Assembly: GCA_019787685.1 (NCBI GenBank)
Contig: JAHNUO010000008.1
Span: 1,116,001 to 1,180,000, forward strand
Direction: 5' to 3'
Source of the DNA: Chiua virens
Taxonomy: Eukaryota; Basidiomycota; Agaricomycetes; Boletales; Boletaceae
Length of the DNA: 64,000 nt
Within the stretch, counting starts at the first letter, position 1; every line of letters starts with the position of its first letter. Below the pieces are notes generated by a model that did not search any database, was not told where the DNA came from, and worked only from the letters and a program-made list of their open reading frames with translations. Below are positions 11,484 to 25,058 of the stretch, piece after piece. Position numbers and translations under genes: made by a program.

Positions 11484-14382
11484 ATGGCGACATATCTCCC
11501 CGTCTTACTCGGCTCCGTAAATGCCATCCCAGACGACTCTGCCGTCCCTGACCTTCCCCGCGGTCAAGTCGACTATCTCTCACATAATTGGCGCGAAGAG
11601 GACGTCTGGCGCTCATGGCGAAGCATGACCCGTCTCAAGAACGAAATCGCCAATGGCGTCCGTCTCGAAAACGCTTCTTGGCGCACCTGGTGGAAACAGA
11701 GGAATGGCCTCAAAACAGTCACCCCAGAGACTCTCAACTGGTCTGTCCTCTTTTTCTCCTATCCCTCATTCTCGAGTCCTTGCCCCTTCCCTTTTCCCCT
11801 CCAATTTTCACTTTCCCACTCTGACACTCGCTCGTCACCAGGCTCAAGGACTCCGACGTCACCTGGCTATATGGCCCCCTCCACACCGCCGAACCAACTC
11901 CCAAACCGTCCCCCAGTGTCGTTGGTATCCTCGACCTCCCCTCCTCCCCATCTCCCTCCCTCGACGGCTCAGCCGTGACCCGGAAACCCATCCTCAAACA
12001 CCGCTCCATCTGCGAGCTCCTCACATCCGACTTCCCCCAGTCCCCGGTCCTCAGCCCCCCGGATTCCGAGGAAGAGGAAGATGCGCCACAGATCATGTCG
12101 GATGGTGACCCAGGTTCGCCCCACAAGCTGATTCGCCCCTCGTTAATGCACACCAAGAGCGACACCCACATCACCCGCTGGGGTCCTAATCGGGCGTTTA
12201 GACGGGACTCGCCACCCCGCGTCGTCGGGGAAATGCCGGCTTCCAGTCTCCTCCAATCCGACTCACCGCCTTCATCCGTTGTTCCCGGACAGAAACGTAA
12301 GCACATCAGCTTCAACACTTTTGTAGAGCAATGCATCGCCATCGACAAACCGAAAAAGAAGCGCCCCCACTACTCTACCGCACATCCCCAATTTGGTCAC
12401 TCCTACCCCCTCGATGATGACGGGTCCGTGTCCAATCCTCTCCTTCTTTCCAGCTGCTAATTTCTCTTCCCAGGTATGACGAGGACTCGGAGGATGGTGT
12501 TATCGACGAGGTCGACGAGATGCTCTTTGACGACGACGACGACGACAAACACCCCGACACCCCTCCTCACCCGTACTCCCAAATAGCCCCTCCCCTCCCT
12601 CCCCACCACTCCCCGCCACCTCAAACTGTCTCCCCGCCCTCTTCATCCTCTACTTCTGAAGAGGAGGAAGACGATGACGTCCTCCAGATGCGTGTCCGCC
12701 ACGCCACAACCCCTCCCGCGGCCATCCCCCGTTCACCATCCCACTCTTCATCCTCCACTTCTTCTTCGCCACGTTCACGCACATCCAAGGCTCGTTCCCC
12801 GTCATATGCGCCTGCTCAGCGTATGGGCGCTGGCAACAGTTTCATGCGCTCCCCAAGTACCGACAAAGAACTTGTTACCATTGCCTTCATTGCTCCAACC
12901 ATGCTCAAAACAAAGCTCGACGACGACGACGATGACGACAACTTCCTACCGCCACAAGCCCCTCTACATGCGCACACCCGCCGTACCCGCAGTTCTCATA
13001 ATGGAAAGGACACCTCTCCTCACGGCTCACATGATTCTCCTGTCGAGCTTGTTTACGTGCCTCCATCCTATGCTTACCCTGTGTCCGAGGATAACGAGGA
13101 GTTGGTCGAGGGCAGCAGACAGACAACAGAGTATGAGGCTACGTTGACAGACCAGCCTCGCATACTTGATCAGCCACTTCCCGATGTGGTCCCAACCCCA
13201 GTTTCTCGGCAAGATCACAACGTGGACTTGGTTGACCCTATGCAGCTTCTTGGTCCAGGGGTTGATCCTAAGGCCACTCGCATATCTGTCCCCGAGGACA
13301 CTTCCAGTATCACATGTGAAGGGAGTCCGGCTGGTCCCGAGGTCATCGTCAGTTCTCCGGATGGCCACGCAGAAACCCCTCGCTCAAGGTCACGGTCGAA
13401 ATCTCGAAGCCGGTCGCGTTCTCGTACCCCTTCTCCAAATACGATCGCTTCATCGACCAACACCGCTGCCTCGAGTTCAGCTGTTGTCCTTCCTCGTGCC
13501 TATGCACCTACCCTGGGTACAGGTGGTGCCTTTCTGGTTCCATCAGATTCCGGCATTTCACGAGGCCGCTCTGCGTCTTCCCCGTCACTGTCTTCGCAGG
13601 GACAAGCCGAACAGTCCCGTGGCCGCAGTATCACACGAACGTCGTCGTTTTCGGATCGGGAGAGTCTTACTACCGGCAGTCCACTCGGCAGCCTGAGTCC
13701 CGACGGAAATGTCGGGCTCGGTATAGGCAGTGTTGGCGTGCGAGATCGGGAGCGTGACGCAAAAGGTGACAAAGAGGGTAGATGGAACACGGAAAGAGGT
13801 CGGGATCGAAATTCGCGAAGATCCGGTTCGCATTCAGGTTCTGGGTCCAGTTCCAGCTTGAGCCCCGAAGCTCCACATACTAGCATTGCTGCGGGCGCTG
13901 CCTTGAATCGACCCGAGCCATCTGTTCCTGAGGTGCGGAAGAAGTATACTGCGGAATCTTCCTCGTCCGGATCTTCCACCGTTACCAGCGTCTCAGCATG
14001 TGCCGCCCGCTCACCGCCACGTCTCGTCCTGGATGCTAAGCCGATTACTCAGACGAGCTATACCGAGGCGCCATCTAGCACAATACCCATTTCTCCCAGT
14101 CTTGCGCAAGAGGAACAAGAATCCATCTCACGTCAACCTACGCCCGGCAATTCGCCAGTCCTTCCTATGTACTCCTATATTCCCTCAAAGTCATCTCCGC
14201 CGCCGCATGCTATTCGCCATGAACGGAAATCTTCTGGAAGTTCCAGGAGCCCCACCCGGAGAGGAGAGGAAAGTCAACAAGACACTTTGGTCGGTCGTGC
14301 AGTTGAAATCATGTCCAACGCCGGCGCTTTCCTGGGTTCTTTCTGGCACAGCGGAGCTCCCGCTAGCGTCACGACCTCATGA
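11484..14382 (+). CDS. REG1-like regulatory subunit of type-1 protein phosphatase (GATA-like/DUF1752 domain)
   Basis: Three exons (11484-11740, 11842-12423, 12474-14382) join to 915 codons in frame. The N-terminus carries the DUF1752-type box (VDYLSHNWREEDVWRSWR, then WWKQRNGL and LNWLKDSDVTWLYG across intron 1). The middle has a PP1-docking RVxF-type motif, KHISFNTFVEQCIAIDK, as in yeast Reg1, which directs Glc7 phosphatase to Snf1 for glucose repression. The long C-terminal exon is low complexity: acidic Asp runs, Ser-rich tracts and an RSRSKSRSRSRSRT stretch, ending in a conserved VGRAVEIMSNAGAFLGSFW segment. The role in carbon-source signalling follows from the family. The start is the first ATG after a pyrimidine-rich leader. 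Confidence 0.85.
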
Positions 14383-14814
14383 CCTCCGGGGTTCAATGTA
14401 CGTTACGTGGTTCTGGCCACGCTATTGTCGGTTTTCTTTACTTATATTTTGGAATTATTGGTCTTGTGCTTGGGTCACCCCCTTTTTTCATACGTCCAGC
14501 TTGTCTCCATTGCATTAGTACATATTTACCCACTGGACCATTCCTTCTTTTTTTTCTTTGGTTGGATGCCCCAGGTGCAGGCTTTTATGTTTAATCTGTT
14601 GCAGTCGTCCTTTTATGATACAAACTCAAAGGTTAATGATGCTTTGCGTCTACCCCTTGTCAATGTTTCATTGTGGTACTGGTAGCGCCGGCTCACGCTC
14701 GTGTACATACATGTTGTACTACTCGCGGTTCCCCCCAATATCCTATTGGTTCGAATATTCTGTGCTCTTGTATCAATAATCAATGACAGCCACGCCTCGA
14801 AGTGGACGATCAAT
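14383..14814. other. Intergenic region between REG1-like and NAD(P)HX dehydratase genes
   Basis: T-rich sequence (CTTTTTTTTCTTTGG near 14547) fitting a 3' UTR of the upstream gene and the promoter of the next. No independent coding signal was supported. Confidence 0.5.
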
Positions 14815-16024
14815 ATGCCCGTTCCAAAAACCATCCTCAATCAAATAAAACAAATCATTCCACCCCTTGATGGGACCCTTCACAAAGGCCAGTCAGGTAC
14901 GTCGTCGTCGAGATGGGCGAGCGCTTGAGACCAAGACATGCATGCAGGCAGGGTGGGCGTCCTGGGAGGGGCCCTCGAGTGTGTCATTCCATCGTTTGAC
15001 CTCGCCAGATCACTCATTCACGGCGACATAGCTACACTGGCGCGCCGTTCTTTGCGGCCATGTCTGCGCTTCGCTTGGTACGCATCGTCTAGTTGGAACG
15101 GGGATCTGACATGGACGATCTGTCTACAGGGTGCGGACCTCTCCCACGTCATCTGTGCGCCGACAGCAGCGCAAGCGATTAAATCCTACTCGCCCGACCT
15201 GATCGTCCATCCCATCCTCTGTGATGATGCGTACGTGCTCGTATCGTATCTACCGTACTGACATGACGCATACACGCAGTCCGCAAGACAAGGTGAGACA
15301 AGAACTCGACAGCATCCTCGCCCGGCTGCACGTGCTCGTGCTTGGACCGGGTCTCGGCCGGGAGACCTACATGCAACACTACGCCCGGACGGCGCTCGTC
15401 CTTGCACGCGCACGCGCCATGTTCGTCGTGCTCGATGCGGATGCGCTGTGGATGGTGGGACAAGAGCTGGCGTTGGTGCGGGGGTACCGCCGAGCGGTGC
15501 TGACGCCCAACGTGGTCGAGTTCCAGCGGTTGTGTGATGCGGTGGGGGTTGGAGAGGGCGAGCCTGGGGGACGGGCTGCGGGGGTGTCGAGACGGCTTGG
15601 GGGGGTGGTGGTGCTCGAAAAGGGCGCCAAGGACGTAGTGGCGTGTGATACGACGGGGGAGGCGGCGGCGGCGAGGGAGGTGGTGGAGGTGGATGTCGAG
15701 GGGGGGCTGAAACGGTGTGGGGGGCAAGGGGACGTGTTGAGTGGGTGTGTGGGGACGATGCTGGCGTGGGGGAAGTGCTATGAGGGGGGTGCGTTTGGGT
15801 GCGTGTCGTTCTTGTTTCTGCGTGTGGGATGTGCTGAGGGAGATAGGGATGGAACGTTGGCGGTGTCGAGGCTGCCGATCTTGGCTGCGATCGGGGGGAG
15901 CATGGTGACGCGGACGAGCAGCAGACGGGCGTTTTTGGTGGAAGGACGGGCTGTTGTGACGGAGGATATGATACCACAGCTGGGTAAAGCATTCGCGGAG
16001 ATATTCGACGGAAAGAAAGTGTAG
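14815..16024 (+). CDS. ATP-dependent NAD(P)H-hydrate dehydratase
   Basis: Repairs hydrated NAD(P)H: S-NAD(P)HX plus ATP gives NAD(P)H, ADP and phosphate (ribokinase-like CARKD/NNRD family). Exons 14815-14896, 14948-14978, 15032-15077, 15130-15230 and from 15280 join in frame. Visible motifs are [17 protein letters not shown] near the N-terminus, [32 protein letters not shown] and the nucleotide-site [10 protein letters not shown]. The end [21 protein letters not shown] fits fungal members. The last exon may hold one more small intron around 15801-15850 (GT...AG), because that stretch is poorly conserved-looking; reading through is also open. The final exon is strongly G-rich on the plus strand. 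Confidence 0.9.
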
Positions 16025-16110
16025 AGCGGGTACGAACGGAGACCGTCACGTGTACTCGGAACGTCATTGATAAAAGCGGTCGATTCGAGTCGATTGGAGC
16101 TTCGTCTACG

Positions 16111-18127
<2,017 letters not shown>

Positions 18128-19466
18128 GTAGCAAAGAGCCCAAGTGGGGGATGTGGCATACTCGATTTGTACGATGCGTGTGTGGAAATAGATGTCGTGT
18201 TTGTCTTGTGGGCGAATCACGGTGGGGGGTTCATCTCCGAGCAATCACCACTGAGTGGAGTGAGTGGAGGTATATATCCATGTTGGGTCCCGGACCTGGG
18301 CTGATCTACAGATTGCAACGCGCCGTGGAGACGGGTCGTTGATCGCACGAGGTTTGCATGCCAGGGTAATACGTATACACCACGGGCTGAGATGCGATGT
18401 GACCCGCGGGCTCGCGCTATCGTCCCTCCAATAATATGCACGCTCCACCTTCCAAACTTGTCGTCGCCCGTCCGTGATTCAACGTTGATTCTCCCGATGA
18501 GGCACACGAAGACAGCTCCACCTGCCCTGTTCTTCCAAAGACGCTCCAACGCGGTATCCAAACCGAGCGCGAACAAGGGGTTTAGCCGGAGATGTCCTTA
18601 TTGACATATCGCCCAGTGGAATATGAAGGTAACGATGACATGATCCCGTTGTACCGGACCACTGGCAACGCCGTGGACATGGGCATAAATGAATCCGGTT
18701 CAAACATATTGCGCCGTGTCGGTGGATGACACCGAGATGAATACCGCAGTGTGTGAAACTACAACTTTGTACGTGCTGAACCGAGCACCAAGTTGAACAC
18801 GACCGGCCCGGGTGAAAGAAATCAACTCAAATCAAGCATTGTTGGCAATGAGAGTCGGCGCGTTGAACCGGCGAAGATGTTGTAATCAGATACACGCATG
18901 CTGGTGGAGTATACCACTGATTGAGCCTTGCCGTCATGATCGTGATCATGATTGATTATCAAGGACTATCGTAGCCATAGTATGCTTCAAATGCCCACGT
19001 TGCCGTCCGCGTCATGACGCACTAGCGGACACAAGTGGGTTCAGACGTTCAAGCCCGCTACCTCGCTTCGCTTGGGCCGCAAATCTTTGAGTTGGACGTG
19101 GGCTGGATGGGACGGAAATAACGTCAGCCGAACAGCTTCGTAGCCCCTGGACAGATCCACTTCCCCATCCAGGCGCGTATACTTTCCCTCAAAATAGATA
19201 TCGTGATCAATTTTCCACTCGTCTTCTCGCTGTTCTCTTCGCATCATGGAAATTAGTGCAACCTTGATGGCTTGAAACGATCTCATCATTGCGCCGCAAC
19301 ACCTGCGCTTGTGGGTTGACATTTACCGTTACAGTACACATGACCCCCCAAGTCTGTGAATAAAAGACAGCTCGGTATAAAATGGACATGTCCGTCCCGG
19401 ATTCTGATCTTTTTGAACGCGGTTCCCTCTGCCGTCTTTCGTTTTCCTCCTGACGGGTCCTTTCTG
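18128..19466. other. Intergenic region upstream of the first GH16 gene
   Basis: About 1.3 kb with short open frames in several phases but no family resemblance, no consistent splice pattern and no repeat match inside the window. A TATA-like TATAAAATGG at 19375-19384 lies about 85 bp before the GH16 ATG and is a plausible core promoter. Confidence 0.5.
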
Positions 19467-20679
19467 ATGTACGCTCGTTTTTTGTGTCTGTTGGCCGTAC
19501 TCCCATTTGGCACGTCGGTGGGTGCGTGGGGCGCTGGGGCCCAGCACAAGATTGTGAAGAGGTACACCCTTCAAAAAAAATATCAGGCGAACGATTTCTT
19601 CACGTACGCGTCCTTTTCCACCTGTTGTGTTCGTAGCGTCGCTCACGAGATGATGTCGCTGTCTTCACTGTTTAGAGACTGGACGTTCTTCACTGGCAAC
19701 GACCCAACGGGTGGAAATGTGAACTACGTGAGCATGGATGATGCACAGTCACAGGGACTTGCCTATGTGGATTCCTCGGACAACACGCTCGTTCTTGCTG
19801 TCGACTCCACGAGTGATGTCTCCGCAGGCGGAAACCGCAACTCGTGAGACGACTCGTTACGTTGACTTGGAGCGTGGTTCACTGATTGGATACCGGTAGG
19901 GTTCGCATTACGTCAAACGATGACTACACGGGTGGTTTGTTCATCTTGGATGCCGTCGCGATGCCTGTTGGGTGTGGCACGTGGCCAAGCTTCTGGGTAC
20001 GTCGTGTCCAAAGAGGCGGTACGGGCCAATTCTGAGGTCCGGATGTCGACAGACCAATGGTCCGAACTGGCCTGAGGGCGGTGAAATCGATATCATCGAA
20101 GGGGTCAACGACCAAGCGAACAACCAGATGACGCTGCACAGCGGCACGTCCAACGCCTGCACGATCGATTCGTCGAACAAGGGCAGTGGTCAGGTGCTGA
20201 ACAAAAACTGTTACAGCAACCAAACGTCCGATTCTGGGTGTTCTATCAAGGATCCGAGCACGAGTTCGTTTGGCTATGGCTTCAACGCAGCCAATGGCGG
20301 CGTGTTCGCGCTTCAGTGGGATGCCTCGACGGGCATGTCCATGTGGCATTTCTCGCGCAGTAGCATTCCTTCGGACATTTCCGGTGGGTCGCCTACGCCT
20401 TCAAACTGGGGCGAAGCAACGGGCTTCTGGAGTGCCTCGACGTGCAACATTTCGGCCAACTTTTACAGCCACGCGATTATCATCGATACCACGATTTGTG
20501 GCAACTGGGCTGGGAGTGAGTATAGCCAGTCTGGCTGTTCCGGGACGTGTTCTCAGATGGTGTCAAACGCGACCAACTTTGCGAGTGAGTTTCCGGATTG
20601 TCGTGGATGTGTGTGTCGCTCACGTTTGATGCACTTAGACGCTAAATGGAAGGTCAACTATGTCGCCGTGTACCAATAG
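19467..20679 (+). CDS. Secreted GH16 glycoside hydrolase, copy 1 (endo-1,3(4)-beta-glucanase-like)
   Basis: Predicted to act on beta-glucan outside the cell or in the wall. Exons 19467-19603, 19676-19843, 19900-19996, 20053-20584 and 20639-20679 join in frame. A signal peptide is clear (MYARFLCLLAVLPFGTSVGA). The catalytic motif GGEIDIIEGVN supplies nucleophile and acid/base Glu in the E-x-D-x-x-E pattern. Conserved surrounding blocks are GGLFILDAVAMPVGCGTWPSFW and, later, GTCSQMVSNATNF with the terminal W.VNYVAVYQ. Cysteines in the C-terminal half suggest disulfides. The next gene is a tandem paralogue with the same intron positions and phases. The start was chosen at the ATG opening the signal peptide; an upstream in-frame ATG would bury it. 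Confidence 0.93.
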
Positions 20680-21851
20680 GCGTGACTCACGCACCAAACT
20701 CGTTCTTTGCTTTGATACCCTTCGAGGGCGCTGTATTGCAACATAGATCCTCGTTTGATAATTTACTTTATTATTGCCAGTGAGTGAATTTCCGAGGGCG
20801 GAAAGATGGCTTTGAAGAGGGGTGATTGAAAAAGGGAGAATGAAAGGCTTACCTTTGCTTCCGGATCGGACGGAAAAGTGCAAAGGAATATCTGGCCTCA
20901 ATATGCAGGTCGGACGGAAATATGGTCAAGATTGGAAGAGGGCTGTTCGAACCTGGTTGCCAAGGTCAAGTGTATCATCGGCAAAGGAAAATCGCAGATT
21001 GGCAACAGCCAGTGCATCGCGAGGGATCGAAACTTGAAAGCGTCCGACTCGGAGTGTGAGGGAAAGGGAAGAGAAGATCGATCTGCGGGCTGGCGAGCCT
21101 CCGAGGGAAGTGCATGTCCGCTCGGGTCGTTGTCCCGTTGAATCGTGTTAGCGTGCTTTGATTGAATTCGCCCACCAGGCCGTCAAAAGTCTGTCATGGT
21201 GGAGTGATTCGGGGAATGGATGGACGGAGGTTGTAACATGACGAAACGACGCAGTTTGGCTGTTCAACGTCGGCCCGTGAGATAGAAAATCAATATCCGA
21301 GCTTCAACCCGTGCTATCACCACGTAGTTCCGTCTTTTGCTCGGCCATCACTTTAGTTGATCAGGATAATGCTGGCCATCGCATGGGTATCCTTGACACT
21401 CTGAACCCTCGTGTCGTGCTGTGTTCCCGATCCGGACAATGGCTGCCACAGCCGCCTCGTTCAACACGCTCTGGGATGGGCATTGATAAGATTTACTCGC
21501 TGTTCGGCTCTTGTCATCGAACCTTCATGCCGTGGTTCTATTGGTTCTGTGGGCTCTGGGATTCGGAGAAATGGAACCCATTGTAAGTTTTTTCTCTTTC
21601 CGATTTCCTCTTTGTGGAAGGCACAATAAACCTTTTCCCCCATTACGACAAGCCTTGTATATTAATGGCACAAGGCAGGGGGCCACCTGGACGTCTGGAC
21701 AACCACACCATTCCTGACAGCCTGGGTCCGCAGCTGCGTGGCAATACACTGGTTCTCTGGAAGACCAACATAAGTCACGACCGGCTCTATTCTTCAATCC
21801 CTTGCCCTTCCGTCTTTCGTCCAAGTTTTTCTTTCTTCATCGTGTACAGGC
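20680..21851. other. Intergenic region between the GH16 paralogues
   Basis: Nothing coding could be supported. It holds the 3' flank of copy 1 and the promoter of copy 2. The leader before copy 2 is T/C-rich, with TCTTTCTTCATCGTGTACAGGC just upstream of the ATG, a possible 5' UTR intron acceptor. Confidence 0.4.
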
Positions 21852-23094
21852 ATGCACGCTCTTTTCGTCACCCTATTGGCCGCTGTTTCATTTGGCACCC
21901 TGGCTGGTGCTCATCGAACTGTGGCGAGATCTCGCCACAATGTCGCTCGTCAATCGAATCCTACATATGTCCTGCAGGACTTATATCAGGCGGAGGACTT
22001 TTTTACGTATGTAGCCGTTCAGCACATGCCACTCGTGATCTGAACTCTCCTTTCAAGGCAATGGTCGTTCTTTACTAGTGCAGACCCTACGAATGGCAAC
22101 GTGAACTACCTGAGCATGCAGGATGCCACCTCTCAAGGACTCGCGTACGTAGACGATTGCGATAATTCGACTGTCCTTGCCGTCGACTCGACGAGCACCG
22201 TCCCCGCGGGTGGAAACCGGAACTCGTGAGACCTTTCCCTTCATTTACTTGACTACACGGTGATTAATTGGGCAACATTGGCAGCGTCCGCATCACGTCG
22301 AACAAGAACTACACCGGTGGTCTGTTCATTCTGGATGCCGCGGCTATGCCGGTTGGCTGTGGTACCTGGCCAAGCTTTTGGGTTCGTCGTTGCTTTGGGG
22401 TTTAATGAATAGCACAGCTGACCCTTTTCGGACGGCAGACTGATGGACCTAACTGGCCTTCGGCTGGAGAAATCGATATCGTGGAGGGCGTCAACAATCA
22501 GGTTAGCAATCAGATGACCCTTCACAGTGGGACATCGAATGCGTGCACGCTCCCGAGTTCTAAGACGACCGACGCCTCGGGTAACAGCTCAGCCGTATTC
22601 ACAGGCAGTGTCCTCGCCACGGATTGCTATAGCACTGCGTCAGCCGATGCTGGCTGTGGCATCTCTGATAAGACCTCTACTTCGTTTGGCTATGGGTTCA
22701 ACAATGCGCAAGGAGGGGTGTACGCGCTTCTCTGGGACCCGTCCACTGGCATTTCGATGTGGCACTTTGCTCGTGCAAATATCCCGGCTGATATCAATAA
22801 TATGACGCCCACACCCACAAACTGGGGTACACCAGCAGGTTCCTGGAGTGCCCAGACGTGCGACGTTGCGGCTAATTTCTACCAACACTCGATGGTCATT
22901 GATACCACCATCTGCGGTGGGTGGGCGGGGGGTGCTTATAGTAGTTCTGGCTGTCCTGGAACGTGTTCCCAGATGGTTTCGAACGCCACCAACTTTCAAG
23001 GTGAGTGGACCGAATGTTGTATCGGTGTCGCTTTGCTCAAGTTGCTGATTCAGATGCTAAATGGGTGATCAATTATGTGGCCGTATACCAGTGA
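21852..23094 (+). CDS. Secreted GH16 glycoside hydrolase, copy 2 (endo-1,3(4)-beta-glucanase-like)
   Basis: Tandem paralogue of the preceding gene. Exons 21852-22006, 22058-22225, 22285-22381, 22439-23000 and 23054-23094 join in frame, and all four introns fall at the same codons as in copy 1. Signal peptide MHALFVTLLAAVSFGTLAGA. Catalytic motif is AGEIDIVEGVNNQ, retaining both Glu and the Asp. It differs by a longer pro-region after the signal peptide and an extra Ser/Thr-rich insert in exon 4 (KTTDASGNSSAVFTGS), near the loop that follows the active-site strand. The acidic catalytic triad makes an active beta-glucanase likely; the exact substrate cannot be read from sequence. Confidence 0.93.
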
Positions 23095-23309
23095 TTTATC
23101 AATGATTCCCGCATTACACGATCATTTGATACCCCTCTGGAATAGTTTATTAACCCGTTGTTTAATGCTTCGCTGTTCTGTGTTCAAGTTGAAGCACACA
23201 CACATGTACTACTGTACACTGCAAGGCAATGATTTTTGATGGAAGAGGATAAGAAAGGAGACATGTTCCCACGCGACGTTGACTTCCGTCCATCTCCACC
23301 AAAGACCGG

Positions 23310-24819
23310 ATGGATTCCCAGCCGCCGCCTGACCCAGCAACCATCCCGGTATCCGACATCATAACGACGGCATGGCCAAGAAGAGCCAGTAAGGTTTGCC
23401 GAGTCCCTTGTCGAATCTCACCCGCTGCTCACATCCTACAATCCCAAGGCCTGTGCGAGTTGCAGGTAATATCATCTCGCTAAAGCCGATCCATATCCCT
23501 GACCATCACTCCCTCGTTTGATTCCAGGCGCGATAAAATTCGCTGCGATGGTGTAAAGTAGGCCGTGCGTTCGTTCCACATCACCTTGTCATTGAGCTCG
23601 TCTGCCCGTTTTGTGATCACGTAGGCCCTGTGGTGCATGTGTAAAGAAGGGGTACACCATCGATCAATGCATCGATGGATGCGAGAGCTGCCGCAAAGCG
23701 CGCGTGCGTTGTGAAGGCGGCAAACCATGTCAACGATGCCGCAACATGGATCAAGAGTGTATCGAGGAACAGGTGACGACGGGTCCACGCATGGAGGTAC
23801 CCCCGCCTGTGATTGTACTCCGCCGCCAAAAGAGCGAGCGTGCCAAGTTGGCTTGTCAGAATTGTCGGCGGGACAATAAAAAGGTGCGTGATTGGTCGGT
23901 GTGGATGGGGTTGGTTCTGGGGTGAGCGAGAGGGTTTGCCCTTTTTTCTTCTTCGCAGTGTGACGATCAGCGGCCTTGTTCGCGGTGTGTTGCGAGGAGC
24001 GAGGAGTGCATTCATGTTGGACGGGGGCCGAAGCTTGTCAAGCTTCGTTGTGAAGCGTGTCGAAAGGATAATCGCAAGTGCGAGGACGCGCGGCCTTGCA
24101 AGCAGTGCATCGACCATGGGAAGGAGTGCGTGAGTGTACAACGGAAAGGGAGGGGTCACGGAACGCGGGTGAAAGCGGTATGTTCCATTAATTTTACCAT
24201 TCGTTTCGTCGGTGATGTAACTTTTGTGGGACAGGCGTGTGCAATATGCAGGTGAGGATTCCGTTCCCCCCTTGATGGAACTTGTCTGATCAAGATCCAG
24301 GCGCGACAAAGTGCGCTGTGATGGAGTAAGGTAACGTGGCTGCCACACATTATCACGTTTCGCCGTATAACTTTTGGTGCGTGTAGGCCATGCCAGCACT
24401 GCACCAAGAAGGGGTATCAATGTGTCGACCGTGTCTGTACAACGTGCGTGCAGCAGGGCATCGAGGGTGAATGTCCTCACCGACTTGGGAGAGAGGTGGA
24501 TACCTCGGACGGGGATGGGAACGGCCAAGCGACCTCCGCCGGAACGAGTTCTGACGTTCATCCTGCTTATCCTCCGTCCTTACCTATGCCTCCACCGGTC
24601 GGGATGGCACCAGGAATGGTCCATCCTCTTGTGTATGGGCCGTCTCCGTATCACATGGCTATAGCACATCCTTCCGGTCACGGTCCTGGGGAGGGTTACC
24701 CACGCGCACCATATTACCCAGTTATTGATCCTCAGATTGACGTTCCACAACTTAATGTTTCTTCCGAGCGGTATGACCTCTCTTCTGCACAAAGTGGTGC
24801 CTCCAGCAGCTCCTCGTAA
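23310..24819 (+). CDS. Protein with five tandem Zn2Cys6 (fungal-type) clusters
   Basis: Zn2Cys6 proteins normally carry one binuclear cluster for DNA binding; this one has five. Eight exons: 23310-23393, 23449-23465, 23528-23557, 23625-23883, 23959-24177, 24235-24251, 24301-24330, 24387-24819. The clusters, each C-x2-C-x6-C-x5-C-x2-C-x6..9-C, start ACASCRRDKIRC, CESCRKARVRC, ACQNCRRDNKKC, CEACRKDNRKC and ACAICRRDKVRC. Clusters 1 and 5 are both cut by two introns at the same points, giving paired microexons of exactly 17 and 30 bp. A sixth partial Cys-rich stretch (CTTCVQQGIEGEC) follows. The C-terminus is Pro/Gly/Tyr/Ser-rich and could be an activation region. The fungal transcription-factor middle-homology domain is absent. 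A nucleic-acid-binding regulator is inferred; targets are unknown. The chosen ATG gives an in-frame first exon ending RRASK. Confidence 0.85.
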
Positions 24820-25058
24820 AGAGGGCTTTGGAAGACGTTTCTATTGATTTGACTTTAGAGCCATTACCAGGAATGTTGTTGTAACAGTAGGCTTTGTATT
24901 TGTACTTTGGCTTTGTACGTGATAATGATCGGATTTGGCCATATTTGGCAATTGTGGGCGCACTTGTTGTCCACCTCCACCACGTACGGACAGGACTTCA
25001 TTGTCCTCGTCCCTGTATATTTCTTCTACTTGCTATCCCACTTACTACGTTCCTTATC
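24820..25058. other. Short intergenic region
   Basis: A 3' flank of the Zn2Cys6 gene and promoter/5' UTR of the next gene; C/T-rich before the ATG (CTTGCTATCCCACTTACTAC). Nothing else seen. Confidence 0.4.

Noticed and set aside
12520..14382. Long minus-strand open frames opposite the REG1-like gene
   Set aside because: They mirror codon bias and low-complexity Ser/Arg repeats of the plus-strand exon, have no domain, and overlap a well supported gene.
15186..16067. 294-codon Pro/His/Arg-rich minus frame opposite the NAD(P)HX dehydratase
   Set aside because: Composition follows the G-rich plus strand; the plus frame has clear family motifs, so this is a shadow.
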